Assembly: GCF_010672525.1 (NCBI RefSeq)
Contig: NZ_JAAHGH010000037.1
Coordinates: 1 to 64,000, forward strand
Direction of reading: 5' to 3'
Source: Okeania sp. SIO2B3
GTDB lineage: Bacteria; Cyanobacteriota; Cyanobacteriia; Cyanobacteriales; Microcoleaceae
Length of the DNA: 64,000 nt
Shown here: positions 36,748-45,379 of the stretch, in pieces
How the letters are laid out: each line of letters starts with the position of its first letter
How positions within the stretch are numbered: position 1 is the stretch's first letter
Program-made: the position numbers and the translations under genes
Notes under the pieces: generated by a model
Databases searched by the model: none
Seen by the model: the letters and a program-made list of their open reading frames with translations, nothing else
Told to the model about the DNA's origin: nothing

Positions 36748-36945
36748 TTAATCAAAATCAGGGTTCGATTCTAATCCCCACTTATGCTTTAAAAATTGTT
36801 GATAAAGAGTTTCCCTCATCAACATCTGTTCATATAATTGAACCAAGCAATCTTGAGCCTGTTGTAAACTCATCTGGCGTACCTGAGCCTCAAAAGACCG
36901 AACGCTAAATTGCTTTTCCAGTGGCATTTCCATCGGTTGGTCCAT
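36748..36945 (-). CDS. nblA: Phycobilisome degradation protein NblA
   Basis: 65 aa. The family pattern is clear: LEKQFSVRSFEAQVRQMSLQ followed by QAQDCLVQLYEQMLMRETLY and FLKHKWGLE. NblA is a small helical dimer that binds phycocyanin and delivers it to the ClpC protease when cells starve for nitrogen or sulphur, bleaching the antenna. GGAG is 8 bases before ATG. An NtcA-type box lies 61 bases upstream, fitting induction by nitrogen limitation. Length is normal. An internal ATG at codon 6 (MEMPLEKQF) is an alternative start. Confidence 0.94.
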   Translation of the reverse strand: MDQPMEMPLEKQFSVRSFEAQVRQMSLQQAQDCLVQLYEQMLMRETLYQQFLKHKWGLESNPDFD

Positions 36946-37005
36946 AGCTTTACTCCATATTCATAATAACAACTATGTACTGAGCTTACTTAGCGAGTAA
37001 ATTCA

Positions 37006-37019
37006 GTAAATTTAGATAC
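37006..37019 (-). promoter_or_regulatory. NtcA box upstream of nblA
   Basis: On the coding strand of nblA the sequence GTATCTAAATTTAC is a perfect GTA-N8-TAC NtcA site. TAAGCT and TACATA lie 17-26 bases downstream as possible -10 elements. NtcA control of nblA is known in other cyanobacteria. Confidence 0.65.
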
Positions 37020-37539
37020 GAAAAATTCATCTGGATTGCTCCAAATGTGCCTTGTTTGATTCAGCGATCGCCTTAATGAAGTCAAAAGTCAAAAGTCAAC
37101 CCACCCCTAACCCCTCCCAGGAGAGGAAGTAGGGAATTTGAGCAAGCCTCCAAAAACATTTCCCCTTAAAAGGCTGGGTTGCGAGACCCAATTATTTTGA
37201 TAAATTTTCTGGAACTAATGAGAATTCATAAGACGACCGCATCATATTACAAAATATAACAAATATTTGACAAAACTGCCATCATTTTCCTTGTATCACG
37301 GATATAAAAATAGCAAATATTTAGAATTTGATTCTGCTTTAAAGAAATCCTAGATAAGAGTCAAGAGTAAAAATGCTCATTTTGAACCAATTTCTGATGA
37401 GTAGAGAATTTCTCAAGAGCCTTAAGCAGAAATTTGAACAAGTTGAGTTCTCTTAAGATTTATTTCATAAAGAGGGGATCAAATCTAAAAATAAGTAGTA
37501 TGCTGAAACAAGTAACTATGAGTACTATCATTCTTAAAA
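37020..37539. other. Spacer upstream of nblA and the TPR gene
   Basis: Contains GCGATCGC, gtcaaaagt repeats, CCCCTCCCAGGAGAGG, and AT-rich DNA. AACAAGTAACTATGAGTACT near the 37540 start could carry its promoter. No gene. Confidence 0.45.
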
Positions 37540-38058
37540 ATGTTTTATAAAAAATCTAAGTACAACTTATTGGCCATAGGCACAATACTAAGCTTAGTCA
37601 GCACTACTTCAGCTTATGCTTCAACTCTCAAACCAACCGCAAAACAAGCCCAATTAGCTAACACAACAATTATTGCCTTGGAAGGAGAAGCCAAAGCAGA
37701 ATTTGATCGTGGGGTGAAACTTTATAAGGAAGGAGACCTGACATCAGCAGAAGCAGCATTTCGCAAAGCTATTGAATTAGATTCAGAATTTGCAGAAGCT
37801 TATGCTAATCTTGGCAGTCTTTTAGCTAATCAAAATAATTTGTCAGAAGCAATTTCCCAATTTGAAAATGCTGTTCGCCTCAAACCAGACTTAGCAGTGC
37901 TTCATTATCAACTAGGGGTAGCATTATACTTGGAAAATAAACGACCTGAAGCATTAGTATCTCTCACTAAAGCTAGAGACCTATTAAAAGAGCAAGGTAA
38001 AGGAGAAGATGCAGAAAAAATCGAGAAAGCAATACAAAGAATTCAAGCAGAATCTTAA
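37540..38058 (+). CDS. Exported TPR protein
   Basis: 172 aa. Signal peptide at about 1-27 (KYNLLAIGTILSLVSTTSAYA, cut after AYA) sends it to the periplasm or thylakoid lumen. Then two to three TPR units: AEFDRGVKLYKEGDLTSAEA, SEFAEAYANLGSLLANQNNL, PDLAVLHYQLGVALYLENKR, and a final charged helix. It is likely a small scaffold in the exported compartment; partner unknown. A strong intrinsic terminator follows directly, so it is a single-gene unit. Confidence 0.85.
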   Translation: MFYKKSKYNLLAIGTILSLVSTTSAYASTLKPTAKQAQLANTTIIALEGEAKAEFDRGVKLYKEGDLTSAEAAFRKAIELDSEFAEAYANLGSLLANQNNLSEAISQFENAVRLKPDLAVLHYQLGVALYLENKRPEALVSLTKARDLLKEQGKGEDAEKIEKAIQRIQAES

Positions 38059-38081
38059 GAGAAAAGTAGGTAAAAAAACAT

Positions 38082-38123
38082 AGTGGTTTGTGATTTATTT
38101 ATATGCAAACCACTATTTTTTTT
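38082..38123 (+). terminator. Intrinsic terminator after the exported TPR gene
   Basis: AGTGGTTTG (38082-38090) pairs perfectly with CAAACCACT (38106-38114) and is followed by A and eight T. Confidence 0.85.
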
Positions 38124-38221
38124 GTTAGTTTTTAAGGCAAAGCTTTGCTAATGCTACAGTTGTTATGGCTTTGATTAGGAAAACAGCGTCATCTTATCCA
38201 TCAAACTGTAGAACCCATTTG

Positions 38222-38430
38222 GGATCTATTTAAAAGGGAGTGTGGGAGGTGTGGGAAGGGTGGGGAGTGTGGGGAGTGTGGGGAGATGGAAGCATTATTC
38301 TATCTGCTTGGTGCGCGTTCCCGAAAAGGAGTCAGTATTCCGCAAGGAAGCTGACAGTAACGCGGGGTCTGACCGCTTGCGACTTGCCTCCTTCAGAGAA
38401 GCTGCGCTAGCGTCGTCGCGGGGTCGCATC
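38222..38430. repeat. gggagtgt repeats and GC-rich block
   Basis: Tandem ggtgtgggaa/gggagtgtg units (38237-38285) are followed by CGGGGTCTGACCGCTTGCG and AGCGTCGTCGCGGGGTCGC (38358-38430), the GC-rich repeat also seen at 12478 and 29516. The ORF through this region is not a gene. Confidence 0.75.
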
Positions 38431-38526
38431 CGCTTTTTCTCCTATCCTATTTCTGGAACTCCTGACTCGGTCCTCCTGACTCCTTTGCCAAAAACTTGTA
38501 CCTTTGCAAAGATACGCTTAGGGATT

Positions 38527-39291
38527 CTATACAGCAAAAGTGTCTACAAATACTGAACCTGTTGTGTTACCATTAACAGTCGCGAGTGATAAAGTAGTGC
38601 CGTTGTTTTGCGCGAATGTGGCTCCATCTAATAGATCGTTATACAATGTATGAGCATAGCCGTGATTACCTACAAAACTAAAGGAACCTGGTTGAAATAG
38701 ATCGTTCCAGTTAATGTATAAATCTAAGTCAGCTAATGGAGCATCGTATCCCAATGTACTGCTGGTATGGAAAGCAACAACTTTATCCGCATCACTTGGA
38801 TCTAGGCGATCGTCTGTGGGGTTAGCACTAGAGAACCAACCTCCTTCAAACTCAGGACCTGCTGGGTCGAGACCAATAAGTTGATCGACTTCACCACTAC
38901 GTTCGCGAAATTCTTCTCCTGCTTCACCCATTACATGAGCACCTAAACTGTGACCAATAAGTGTGGTATCAGCAGGATTAACACCTTGACCCAACAAGTA
39001 GTCTGCTACCTCAACTCCCACATCATCAACTCTGTCAGCAGCAGCCCAATAATTGAGAGTATCAGCGCCATCTTGCCAGTCTACTAATAAAATGTTAGCA
39101 TCATTGCCTTCCAAATCTCGTATATTTTGTGCCATTTCTGACATCCAACCTTCAGGGGTGAAGTTATTACTTGGGTTTCCACCTGTACTTTGGAAACCAT
39201 GTACGATTACATAAGTAGGATCGTTTGTGTCTATAGAGCGTGAATTATCTAATCCGCCATTATCCCAAAAATTAAAGAAAACGTCTACCAT
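38527..39291 (-). CDS. Lipase of the animal pancreatic-lipase type
   Basis: 254 aa alpha/beta hydrolase. Catalytic Ser115 lies in LIGHSLGAHV, Asp142 in LIGLDPAGP and His214 in NHGYAHTLY; the LDPAGP block and the VDWQDGAD segment are signatures of the pancreatic/lipoprotein lipase family (PF00151), which is typical of animals and scattered in bacteria including cyanobacteria. There is no lid-rich region of the vertebrate enzymes and no N-terminal signal. The C-terminus (NGTTLSLATVNGNTTGSVFVDTF) resembles strand-rich tails of type I secreted proteins, so export by that path is possible. Substrate (triacylglycerol or phospholipid) not determined. Confidence 0.82.
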   Translation of the reverse strand: MVDVFFNFWDNGGLDNSRSIDTNDPTYVIVHGFQSTGGNPSNNFTPEGWMSEMAQNIRDLEGNDANILLVDWQDGADTLNYWAAADRVDDVGVEVADYLLGQGVNPADTTLIGHSLGAHVMGEAGEEFRERSGEVDQLIGLDPAGPEFEGGWFSSANPTDDRLDPSDADKVVAFHTSSTLGYDAPLADLDLYINWNDLFQPGSFSFVGNHGYAHTLYNDLLDGATFAQNNGTTLSLATVNGNTTGSVFVDTFAV

Positions 39292-39498
39292 ATTTTTAGT
39301 TTGTTCCCATGTATAAGTGTTTACTGAAAATATTATGCTTTGTGTTGAGTTCCATTTTGGAACTGTTACAATAATCCTACAAACTTTTGATCTGTAGGCA
39401 CTAGCTATTGCTGGGCAAAAAAGCTAGGAATTATGGCTATGTCCAGTTTTGATGGATTTTTTCCATCTATATTATCTACAAGTTTTTTATAACATTTT

Positions 39499-39825
39499 CA
39501 GGACTTACGCAAATTTACCTTGAAAACGCCATATGTAGAGGCGGGGGAGTGGGGGAGTAGGGGAGTAGGGGAGTGGGGGAGTAGGGGAGAAAGATTGCTG
39601 TTGGGTTTATCCTAACGGATCAGCTGGCGCTAATGTCCCTCAACCCAACCTACTGACGTGTCAAGCTGAAAATGATGTATTAAATTTTTGAGTATAATTC
39701 TTGCTCTGACTAAGGTTTGGAGAATTTTCCTAAAACACTATTTCAAGCTTGACGCGCTACTACGCTTATTGAACAGTTTTAACTGTGTCAGTCTACTACT
39801 GGAGTGATATTTTGCGTAAGTCCTG
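39499..39825. mobile_element. MITE-like element with CAGGACTTACGCAAA ends
   Basis: CAGGACTTACGCAAA at 39499-39513 and TTTGCGTAAGTCCTG at 39811-39825 are perfect 15-bp inverted repeats, of the same family as the ends of the IS701-like relic at 46086-47498. The inside holds gggagtaggggagtgg repeats and no gene. Confidence 0.75.
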
Positions 39826-39887
39826 ATTTGTAAGGTACACCAGTCGCGGGCAAGATGCCAGCACTGCAAACACTTTACCATTCTTAT

Positions 39888-40222
39888 CTAACTTCTGACT
39901 TCTGACTTCTGACTTCTGACTTCAAACGTCACTCCTTCATACAAAAGTTCTATAGGACATTGAAATTCAATACTTTCTAAAGCGATCGCCTCCCCTGCTT
40001 CATAATAATTACAAAACCACATTTTTCCCTCTATTCGACGATAAATTTCCACTGAATTTGATTCCGAGTCTACCAATACATATTCCTGCAAACTAGGAAT
40101 TTGACGATAATATTTAAACTTATCGCCGCGATCGTAACTTGTTGTACTTGGGGAAAGCACCTCAACAATTACTTTGGGATTTTGGATAAAGTCACGCGCT
40201 TTTAGATCGTCAGGGTCATTTC
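39888..40222 (-). pseudogene. Uma2-family (DUF820) nuclease, C-terminal fragment
   Basis: The remaining part reads [59 protein letters not shown], matching the second half of Uma2 proteins with the PD-(D/E)XK-like EVLSPST core. The first ~80 codons are missing; the frame ends in agttatcagttatcag repeats at about 40222. The C-terminal [12 protein letters not shown] is from gacttctgactt repeat DNA. Uma2 genes are highly multiplied in cyanobacteria. Confidence 0.8.
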
Positions 40223-40294
40223 AGTTATCAGTTATCAGTACCTCTTTATAAAAATATTTATAATTTTTTATTTACAAGGGTAACATAACACACG

Positions 40295-40412
40295 TTGAAA
40301 TTACTCCAGGAATTTTTTGTAATCTAATAGCGATCGCACTTGACAACTAGAAAAAGTTGCTATATTCTGAGATTAGATTAGTATTATGGGAAAATAGTGG
40401 CTCTTTTTTTAG
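40295..40412 (+). repeat. 118-bp direct repeat, copy 1 (promoter-bearing)
   Basis: Nearly the same sequence stands at 42153-42271, so the protease gene is bracketed by direct repeats. Each copy includes GCGATCGC, TTGACA and TATTCT. Confidence 0.85.
40340..40368 (+). promoter_or_regulatory. Candidate promoter of the 40521 protease gene
   Basis: TTGACA (40340-40345), 17-base spacer, TATTCT (40363-40368). It lies in the duplicated block; the second copy at 42199-42227 has the same arrangement but no gene after it. Confidence 0.5.
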
Positions 40413-40520
40413 GGCAATTACTTTTTCAATTTTCTCTATTTTCTCTATGGCAAAGGAAAACCTATAATTTAATTTGTAGGCAAAATCAAGAAAAATCTAA
40501 TTTCCGAACTTCTAAAACAG

Positions 40521-41576
40521 ATGAAACATCTACGCAGATTCCTTGGTTTAGCTCTCCTAGCACTAATCCTGACTCTAATTCTGGCAAATTGTTCTTTATC
40601 CTCAGAACAAATATTTTCTCGACTAGAGCCTAGTGTTGTCAGAGTATTCTATAGAAATGTACCAGGACATGGAACTGGTTTTTTCGTGGCTGGAGAAAAG
40701 AGAGTCTGTACTGTACTAACGGCTGCTCATGTTGTGAGAGATAAAGGGGAAAGAGCATTAGAGACTAAGGATGGAAAAGCCTGGGATGTTGCTAGGGTGG
40801 AAATATTTCCCGGTGGTATAGATTTGGCTTTGGTTACTTTTCGCCCAGAGGGAAGAAATTGTAATTATCCGGCGCTGAAAATAGGTAATTCTGACAGTCT
40901 GAACAAGGGTAGTTTGATTCATATTTCTGGTTTTCCAATTGGGGGTTCAAATTCAGGACCGGATTTTATTTTGGGTAATGTTACCCGTTTTGGTAGCTTC
41001 ACGGAGGGTTATGGAATTTCTTATGATGCTTTGGCTGTGGGTGGGATGAGTGGATCCCCTGTTGTGGATGTGAATGGTAAGGTTGTGGCAGTGCATGGAA
41101 CGAGTAAGGAAGGAAAGGAAGGTTTGACTTTTCGTTGGGGTATACCTATTAATTTGTTTCAGGAGTATCAGCAGGAAGAAGAGAGGAAAAGAGCGATCGC
41201 TCAAGCCATAGAAAAACAGAAAGTAAAATTACAAGAACAACTGGAGGAAGAACGGCAGAAGCTTGAAGAAACAGAACGGCGAGTGCGAGAGTTAGAAACT
41301 GATCTGCAAGACGAAGAGAAGATAAGGGATAACACTTCTTCTACTCAGCCTTATCAAGCAATAATTGAATTTTTTTTGGGATTAGTGTTTGAACATTTTT
41401 TAGATTTGTTGATGATTGGCTTGGGCTTTTGGGTCTGCGTTTTCTTTGGTTTTAGATGCTTATTTACCTGGGCTGACAGAGAGACAAAAGAAAATTTCCA
41501 CCAAAAATTTTGGTTCTCTGTGTCGTTTTTTCTTTGTGGTCTTGCATTGGTTTTGATGGTCTTGAGGAACTGGTGA
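40521..41576 (+). CDS. Trypsin-like serine protease, membrane-anchored
   Basis: 351 aa. The N-terminal hydrophobic segment ends in a lipobox-like LILANC (Cys about 24), so it may be a lipoprotein. A trypsin-like fold follows with His in VLTAAHVV, Asp in GGIDLALVTF and Ser in GGMSGSPVVD, as in Deg/S1-type proteases; there is no PDZ domain. Residues about 213-270 are a charged coiled coil (EEERKRAIAQAIEKQKVKLQ...). Two membrane helices end the protein (FLDLLMIGLGFWVCVFFGFR and FWFSVSFFLCGLALVLMVL). The layout suggests a protease held at the periplasmic face with a cytoplasmic or membrane C-terminus. It is a lone gene followed by a terminator. Confidence 0.78.
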   Translation: MKHLRRFLGLALLALILTLILANCSLSSEQIFSRLEPSVVRVFYRNVPGHGTGFFVAGEKRVCTVLTAAHVVRDKGERALETKDGKAWDVARVEIFPGGIDLALVTFRPEGRNCNYPALKIGNSDSLNKGSLIHISGFPIGGSNSGPDFILGNVTRFGSFTEGYGISYDALAVGGMSGSPVVDVNGKVVAVHGTSKEGKEGLTFRWGIPINLFQEYQQEEERKRAIAQAIEKQKVKLQEQLEEERQKLEETERRVRELETDLQDEEKIRDNTSSTQPYQAIIEFFLGLVFEHFLDLLMIGLGFWVCVFFGFRCLFTWADRETKENFHQKFWFSVSFFLCGLALVLMVLRNW

Positions 41577-41654
41577 ATAAGAAAAAATTTATACTTTAAC
41601 ATCTAACAGCTTCAGCCGTGAGTAGAAAAAAGTTACAGGAATTTTGGGCCTAAA

Positions 41655-41684
41655 GCCCCGTCCTTTGAGGACGGCTTTTTTTTT
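41655..41684 (+). terminator. Intrinsic terminator
   Basis: GCCCCGTCC and GGACGGC pair around TTTGA and are followed by nine T. It lies 80 bases after the protease stop. Confidence 0.8.
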
Positions 41685-41699
41685 CTATTAGTTATCATT

Positions 41700-42101
41700 T
41701 TTTTGTTTTTGATGTTATGATCATAATGGTTTGAAACCCCAGAGTGTTGCTATATGCTCGAACTTAAAAGTATCGCTTAAGGATACAAACATTGGGTGGC
41801 GAATACCAAGAAAAACATAGCCAACGAACCAAAAATAATTCAATTCCAGAAAAAATCAAGTTTTCGGTTTTTGATCGTATCGTGGGGCGCACGATAACGC
41901 TAGGCCAGTATCCTATTACGTCTCTGGAGATATAGCCCTCTGGGACTAACTAAACTAGACTCGCTAATTAGTTCTGTAGAACGGTTAGTTGGTTTAGACA
42001 CTGCTCGTAAGAGATAGTTGGTTTTAAGGTTTGTTGAAGAAAGAGAAATTCTAGATAGTGATATTTAGAATCCTCTCGCCTTTAGGCAGAGGAGAACGTC
42101 A
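41700..42101 (+). mobile_element. IS605-type remnant, internally deleted
   Basis: The left part has GTTATGATCATAATGGTTTG, then AGTGTTGCTATATGCTCGAA, resembling the leader and first codons of a tnpB (MLELKSIA then a stop). The right end is GAATCCTCTCGCC-TTTAGG-CAGAGGAG with ACGTCAA, the hairpin right end known from IS200/IS605 elements. The coding middle is gone. Confidence 0.55.
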
Positions 42102-42152
42102 ACCAATTTTCTCTGAGGAGTTTTCGGAAAGACAGAGAATATTTTATGCTCA

Positions 42153-42271
42153 TTGAAATTAGTCCAGTAGTTTTTTGTAATTTAATAGCGATCGCACCTT
42201 GACAACTAGAAAAAGTTGCTATATTCTCATATTAGATTGGTATTGTGGAAAAATAGTGGCTCTTTTTTTAG
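42153..42271 (+). repeat. 118-bp direct repeat, copy 2
   Basis: Second copy of the promoter-bearing block at 40295-40412 with a few substitutions. It is followed at 42299-42470 by remnants including CTTGACAATCAGAAAAAGTT (a further degenerate partial copy) and one copy of the AACTATTGGACAATAG palindrome at 42385-42400. Confidence 0.85.
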
Positions 42272-42482
42272 AACCTGAATAACCGTAGGAGTTTGGTCTC
42301 CAAACCCTAATCCCTTGACAATCAGAAAAAGTTGTTCTTTACTTGCTGCGCATATGTACAACAATAACGTGCGAAAACTGCTGTAACTATTGGACAATAG
42401 TAACGCACTGAAATATTTGGAATAGCGAAAAACTACTCTTTAGCCACATCAATAGTTCGGGCTAAAACCCTACTACAAACTA

Positions 42483-45095
42483 TCACAAATTCATAGGATC
42501 GACATCCACAGTCAAACTCACCCCAGGGCTGCAAAAATTAATCAACTTAGTCATATCGGGTACATCATCACATCCAGGCAATAACTTTAACAAAATCTGC
42601 CACCGATAACGATTAGCGACTCTAGCAATAGGAGCAGGTGCAGGACCTAATAAATCATATTTTCCTGCTTCCGCTTTTTCCATCAAAACACTCCCTAACT
42701 TTCTAGCAGTTACCGCTACCTCAGTCGGGTCATAACTACTCAAACGCAACAAAATTAACCGCCCATCAGGAGGATAGTGTAGTTCTGCCCGTTGTTGTAA
42801 TTCAGTCTCCACAAAAGACTCATAATCATTACGTTGCACTGCTTGAATCACAGGATGTTCGGGAGTATAAGTCTGAATAATTACTCGCCCTGGGTTATCT
42901 CCACGACCAGCACGTCCTGCTACTTGCAACAATGTTTGAAAAGCACGTTCATTGGCGCGATAATCTGAAAAATGTAGTAACCCATCAGCAGAAACAACTC
43001 CTACTAATGTTACCTGAGCTAAATCTAAACCCTTGGTCAACATCTGAGTACCGATTAATAAATCTGCTTCTCCATTAGCAAACTGAGTTAACAATATTCG
43101 GTGTGCATCTTTAGTGCGGGTAGTGTCGCTATCATATCTAATACATCGTAAATCAGGAAACTGTCTGGTTAACTCTTGAGTTACCTTTTGAGTACCGCTG
43201 CCAAAAAATTTAAAGAAAGGAGAATCACATTCAGGGCAACGTTGGGGTTGTAGTTGAGTGTAATTGCAGTAATGACAACGTAACAGTTGAGTCCCCCCTT
43301 CGTGGGTATAATGATAGGAAAGTGAAACGTCACAGTGGGGACATTCCATTACATAACCGCAACTACGACAAGACACAAATGTACTATGACCGCGACGATG
43401 GATGAATAAAATGCCTTGTTGTTTAGTTTCCTGTAGTTGTTGCAGTGCTTCTTGTAGAGGATAGCTGAACATTGTGCGGTTTCCCTGTCGCAGTTGTTGG
43501 CGCATATCCACTATTTCTATGGGTGGCATCGGTCGTGAGTGGACGCGCTCTGGTAATGACAGGTAATAGGTTTTAGGTGTGAGGTTTTGGGTGTTAGGTT
43601 TTGGGGAAACATTTTCATCTACATTTTCTGGTAGATTAGGAGATGCTTGACTCAGGTTTTCTGGATGGTATTCTCTTGTTTCTAACCAACTTTCTAAAGA
43701 GGGAGTTGCCGAACCTAATATTAATGGGCAGTTTTCCAATTCTGCTCTCCATTTTGCTACAGTGCGAGCATGATAACAAGGCGCGGGGCGGTCTTGTTTG
43801 AAACTATTATCGTGTTCTTCATCTAATATTATTAGACCTAATTTTGGTAATGGAGCAAAGATAGCGGAGCGAGTGCCAATAATAACTTGAGGAATACCCC
43901 ATGTCATGTTACGCCAGGTATCGTAACGTTCGCCTGGAGATAGAGCGCTATGGTAAACATAGACTTTTTTTCCAAAACGAGCGCGAAATCTATCGGTGAG
44001 TTGGGGAGTCAAACCAATTTCGGGAACAAGTACCAGAGCAGATTTGCCACTTTCCAGGATGGGAGCGATCGCCTGTAAGTATACTTCTGTTTTTCCAGAC
44101 CCCGTAACTCCATGCAACAATATTTGAGCAAATTCTTGAATCTGGGTAATGGTTGTTAATGCTTCTGCTTGATAGGGGGTGAGCATTTTGATTTCATCTC
44201 TAATATTGCCCCTACCTTCTTCACGTCGCAACACCTCCTGTGCTTCTATGATGACACAGCCTTTTTCTTCTAGTTTTCTGACCACAGAAGAGTTTGTTTT
44301 GCAACTGTTAAGCAATTCAGTTAACCATGTTTCCCCACCATTTCGCCGTAGTACTTCCATAACTTCTTGTTGACGTGGAGTTAAATCTTTGGGTAAGTTT
44401 TGAACAACTAAAGTTACAGCTTGTCTCAATTTTGGTTTTGGAGGAGAAGGAGGTTCCAGATAACTTTCTACCCAACCTCGTTGGAGCAAATCTTTTAATC
44501 CTCTGTTAGCACCTTTGACTTGACGTTGGATATATTGCCAGGTGTAATCTTTGGTTTTGGAATTTTGCAGAACTTCCAGAATTTTTTTAGCGGTAGCATT
44601 GAGAAAAATTTCTGCACCTGTTGGTATTGCTTCTTCTATAATGCGGATGCGTCTTTGACTACGTTTGAGTAATCCTGGTGGTAAAGCTGTGCGAATAACT
44701 CTAATAATAGGTGTTTGATAATAACTAGCAATTTTTTCTATAAGTTGCCAATAAGTGGGAGGGAAAAAACCTCTAGTAATAATGTCTGATACATTTTTTA
44801 TGCGCTCCCTTGTGAACCCTTCTGGTAGTTGGGAAGTTTTGCGAATAGCGATCGCTCCTACCTGTTGACTGCCAAAAGGTACTGTTAAAATGTCTCCTGG
44901 TTGAATGTCCAGTTCGGGAGGTATTTTGTAGGTAAATAATTTTTCCTGCTCTTCAGTATCATCTGTTGAAGTTTTGAAAGGAACATCAACTAAAACTTCC
45001 ACCCACTCTTGCGACTCTTGAGGATGGTTGCTCGTGTAAGAAGACCCAGGTTCAGCCAATATTAGTTTTGAGAGTGCTTGAGTAGTTTGGGACAT
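42483..45095 (-). CDS. priA: Primosomal protein N' (replication restart helicase PriA)
   Basis: 870 aa. The N-terminal DNA-binding region (VEVLVDVPFKTST...FTYKIP) is followed by a superfamily 2 helicase core: Walker A LLHGVTGSGKTEVYLQ, DEEH in LIILDEEHDNSFKQ, and SATPSLES. Two zinc sites are formed by CRSCGYVMECPHC and CHYCNYTQLQPQRCPEC. The C-terminal helicase half has LIGTQMLTKGLDL and QVAGRAGRGDNPG. PriA restarts stalled replication forks by loading DnaB. The insertion with NLPENVDENVSPKPNTQN is typical of cyanobacterial length variation. Monocistronic as seen. Confidence 0.96.
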   Translation of the reverse strand: MSQTTQALSKLILAEPGSSYTSNHPQESQEWVEVLVDVPFKTSTDDTEEQEKLFTYKIPPELDIQPGDILTVPFGSQQVGAIAIRKTSQLPEGFTRERIKNVSDIITRGFFPPTYWQLIEKIASYYQTPIIRVIRTALPPGLLKRSQRRIRIIEEAIPTGAEIFLNATAKKILEVLQNSKTKDYTWQYIQRQVKGANRGLKDLLQRGWVESYLEPPSPPKPKLRQAVTLVVQNLPKDLTPRQQEVMEVLRRNGGETWLTELLNSCKTNSSVVRKLEEKGCVIIEAQEVLRREEGRGNIRDEIKMLTPYQAEALTTITQIQEFAQILLHGVTGSGKTEVYLQAIAPILESGKSALVLVPEIGLTPQLTDRFRARFGKKVYVYHSALSPGERYDTWRNMTWGIPQVIIGTRSAIFAPLPKLGLIILDEEHDNSFKQDRPAPCYHARTVAKWRAELENCPLILGSATPSLESWLETREYHPENLSQASPNLPENVDENVSPKPNTQNLTPKTYYLSLPERVHSRPMPPIEIVDMRQQLRQGNRTMFSYPLQEALQQLQETKQQGILFIHRRGHSTFVSCRSCGYVMECPHCDVSLSYHYTHEGGTQLLRCHYCNYTQLQPQRCPECDSPFFKFFGSGTQKVTQELTRQFPDLRCIRYDSDTTRTKDAHRILLTQFANGEADLLIGTQMLTKGLDLAQVTLVGVVSADGLLHFSDYRANERAFQTLLQVAGRAGRGDNPGRVIIQTYTPEHPVIQAVQRNDYESFVETELQQRAELHYPPDGRLILLRLSSYDPTEVAVTARKLGSVLMEKAEAGKYDLLGPAPAPIARVANRYRWQILLKLLPGCDDVPDMTKLINFCSPGVSLTVDVDPMNL

Positions 45096-45131
45096 TTTGT
45101 CAAATTAACTAGAGGACAATTAGGGAGTTTT

Positions 45132-45205
45132 GCTAGTGCCGCTACGCGGAAGTCAAAAGTAAAAAGTCAAAAGTATTGATTGGTAAGGCTTTTAGGATTT
45201 TGGTT
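45132..45205. repeat. Dispersed repeat shared with 14158-14243
   Basis: GCTAGTGCCGCTACGCGGAA plus GATTGGTAAGGCTTTTAGGA, in the same order and spacing as at 14158. The stretch up to 45379 otherwise holds no gene; an ACATGATATCAT palindrome is at 45244-45255. Confidence 0.7.
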
Positions 45206-45379
45206 ACGTAAAGGTCATAGAGTTCTATTGCACTCTTATCGAGACATGATATCATACCTTTTTTCACCAACGCCAAAAAATAAAATTAATTATCGCACAG
45301 AAATTATCAATTATTTCCCCCTACTCCCTACTCCATCTTTTCCGGAGATATCTAATTGTTAATCTCTGTACTTTTTATG

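Noticed and set aside
38242-38556. 104-aa forward ORF
   Set aside because: It is made of gggagtgtg and GC-rich repeats and overlaps the 3' end of the lipase gene.
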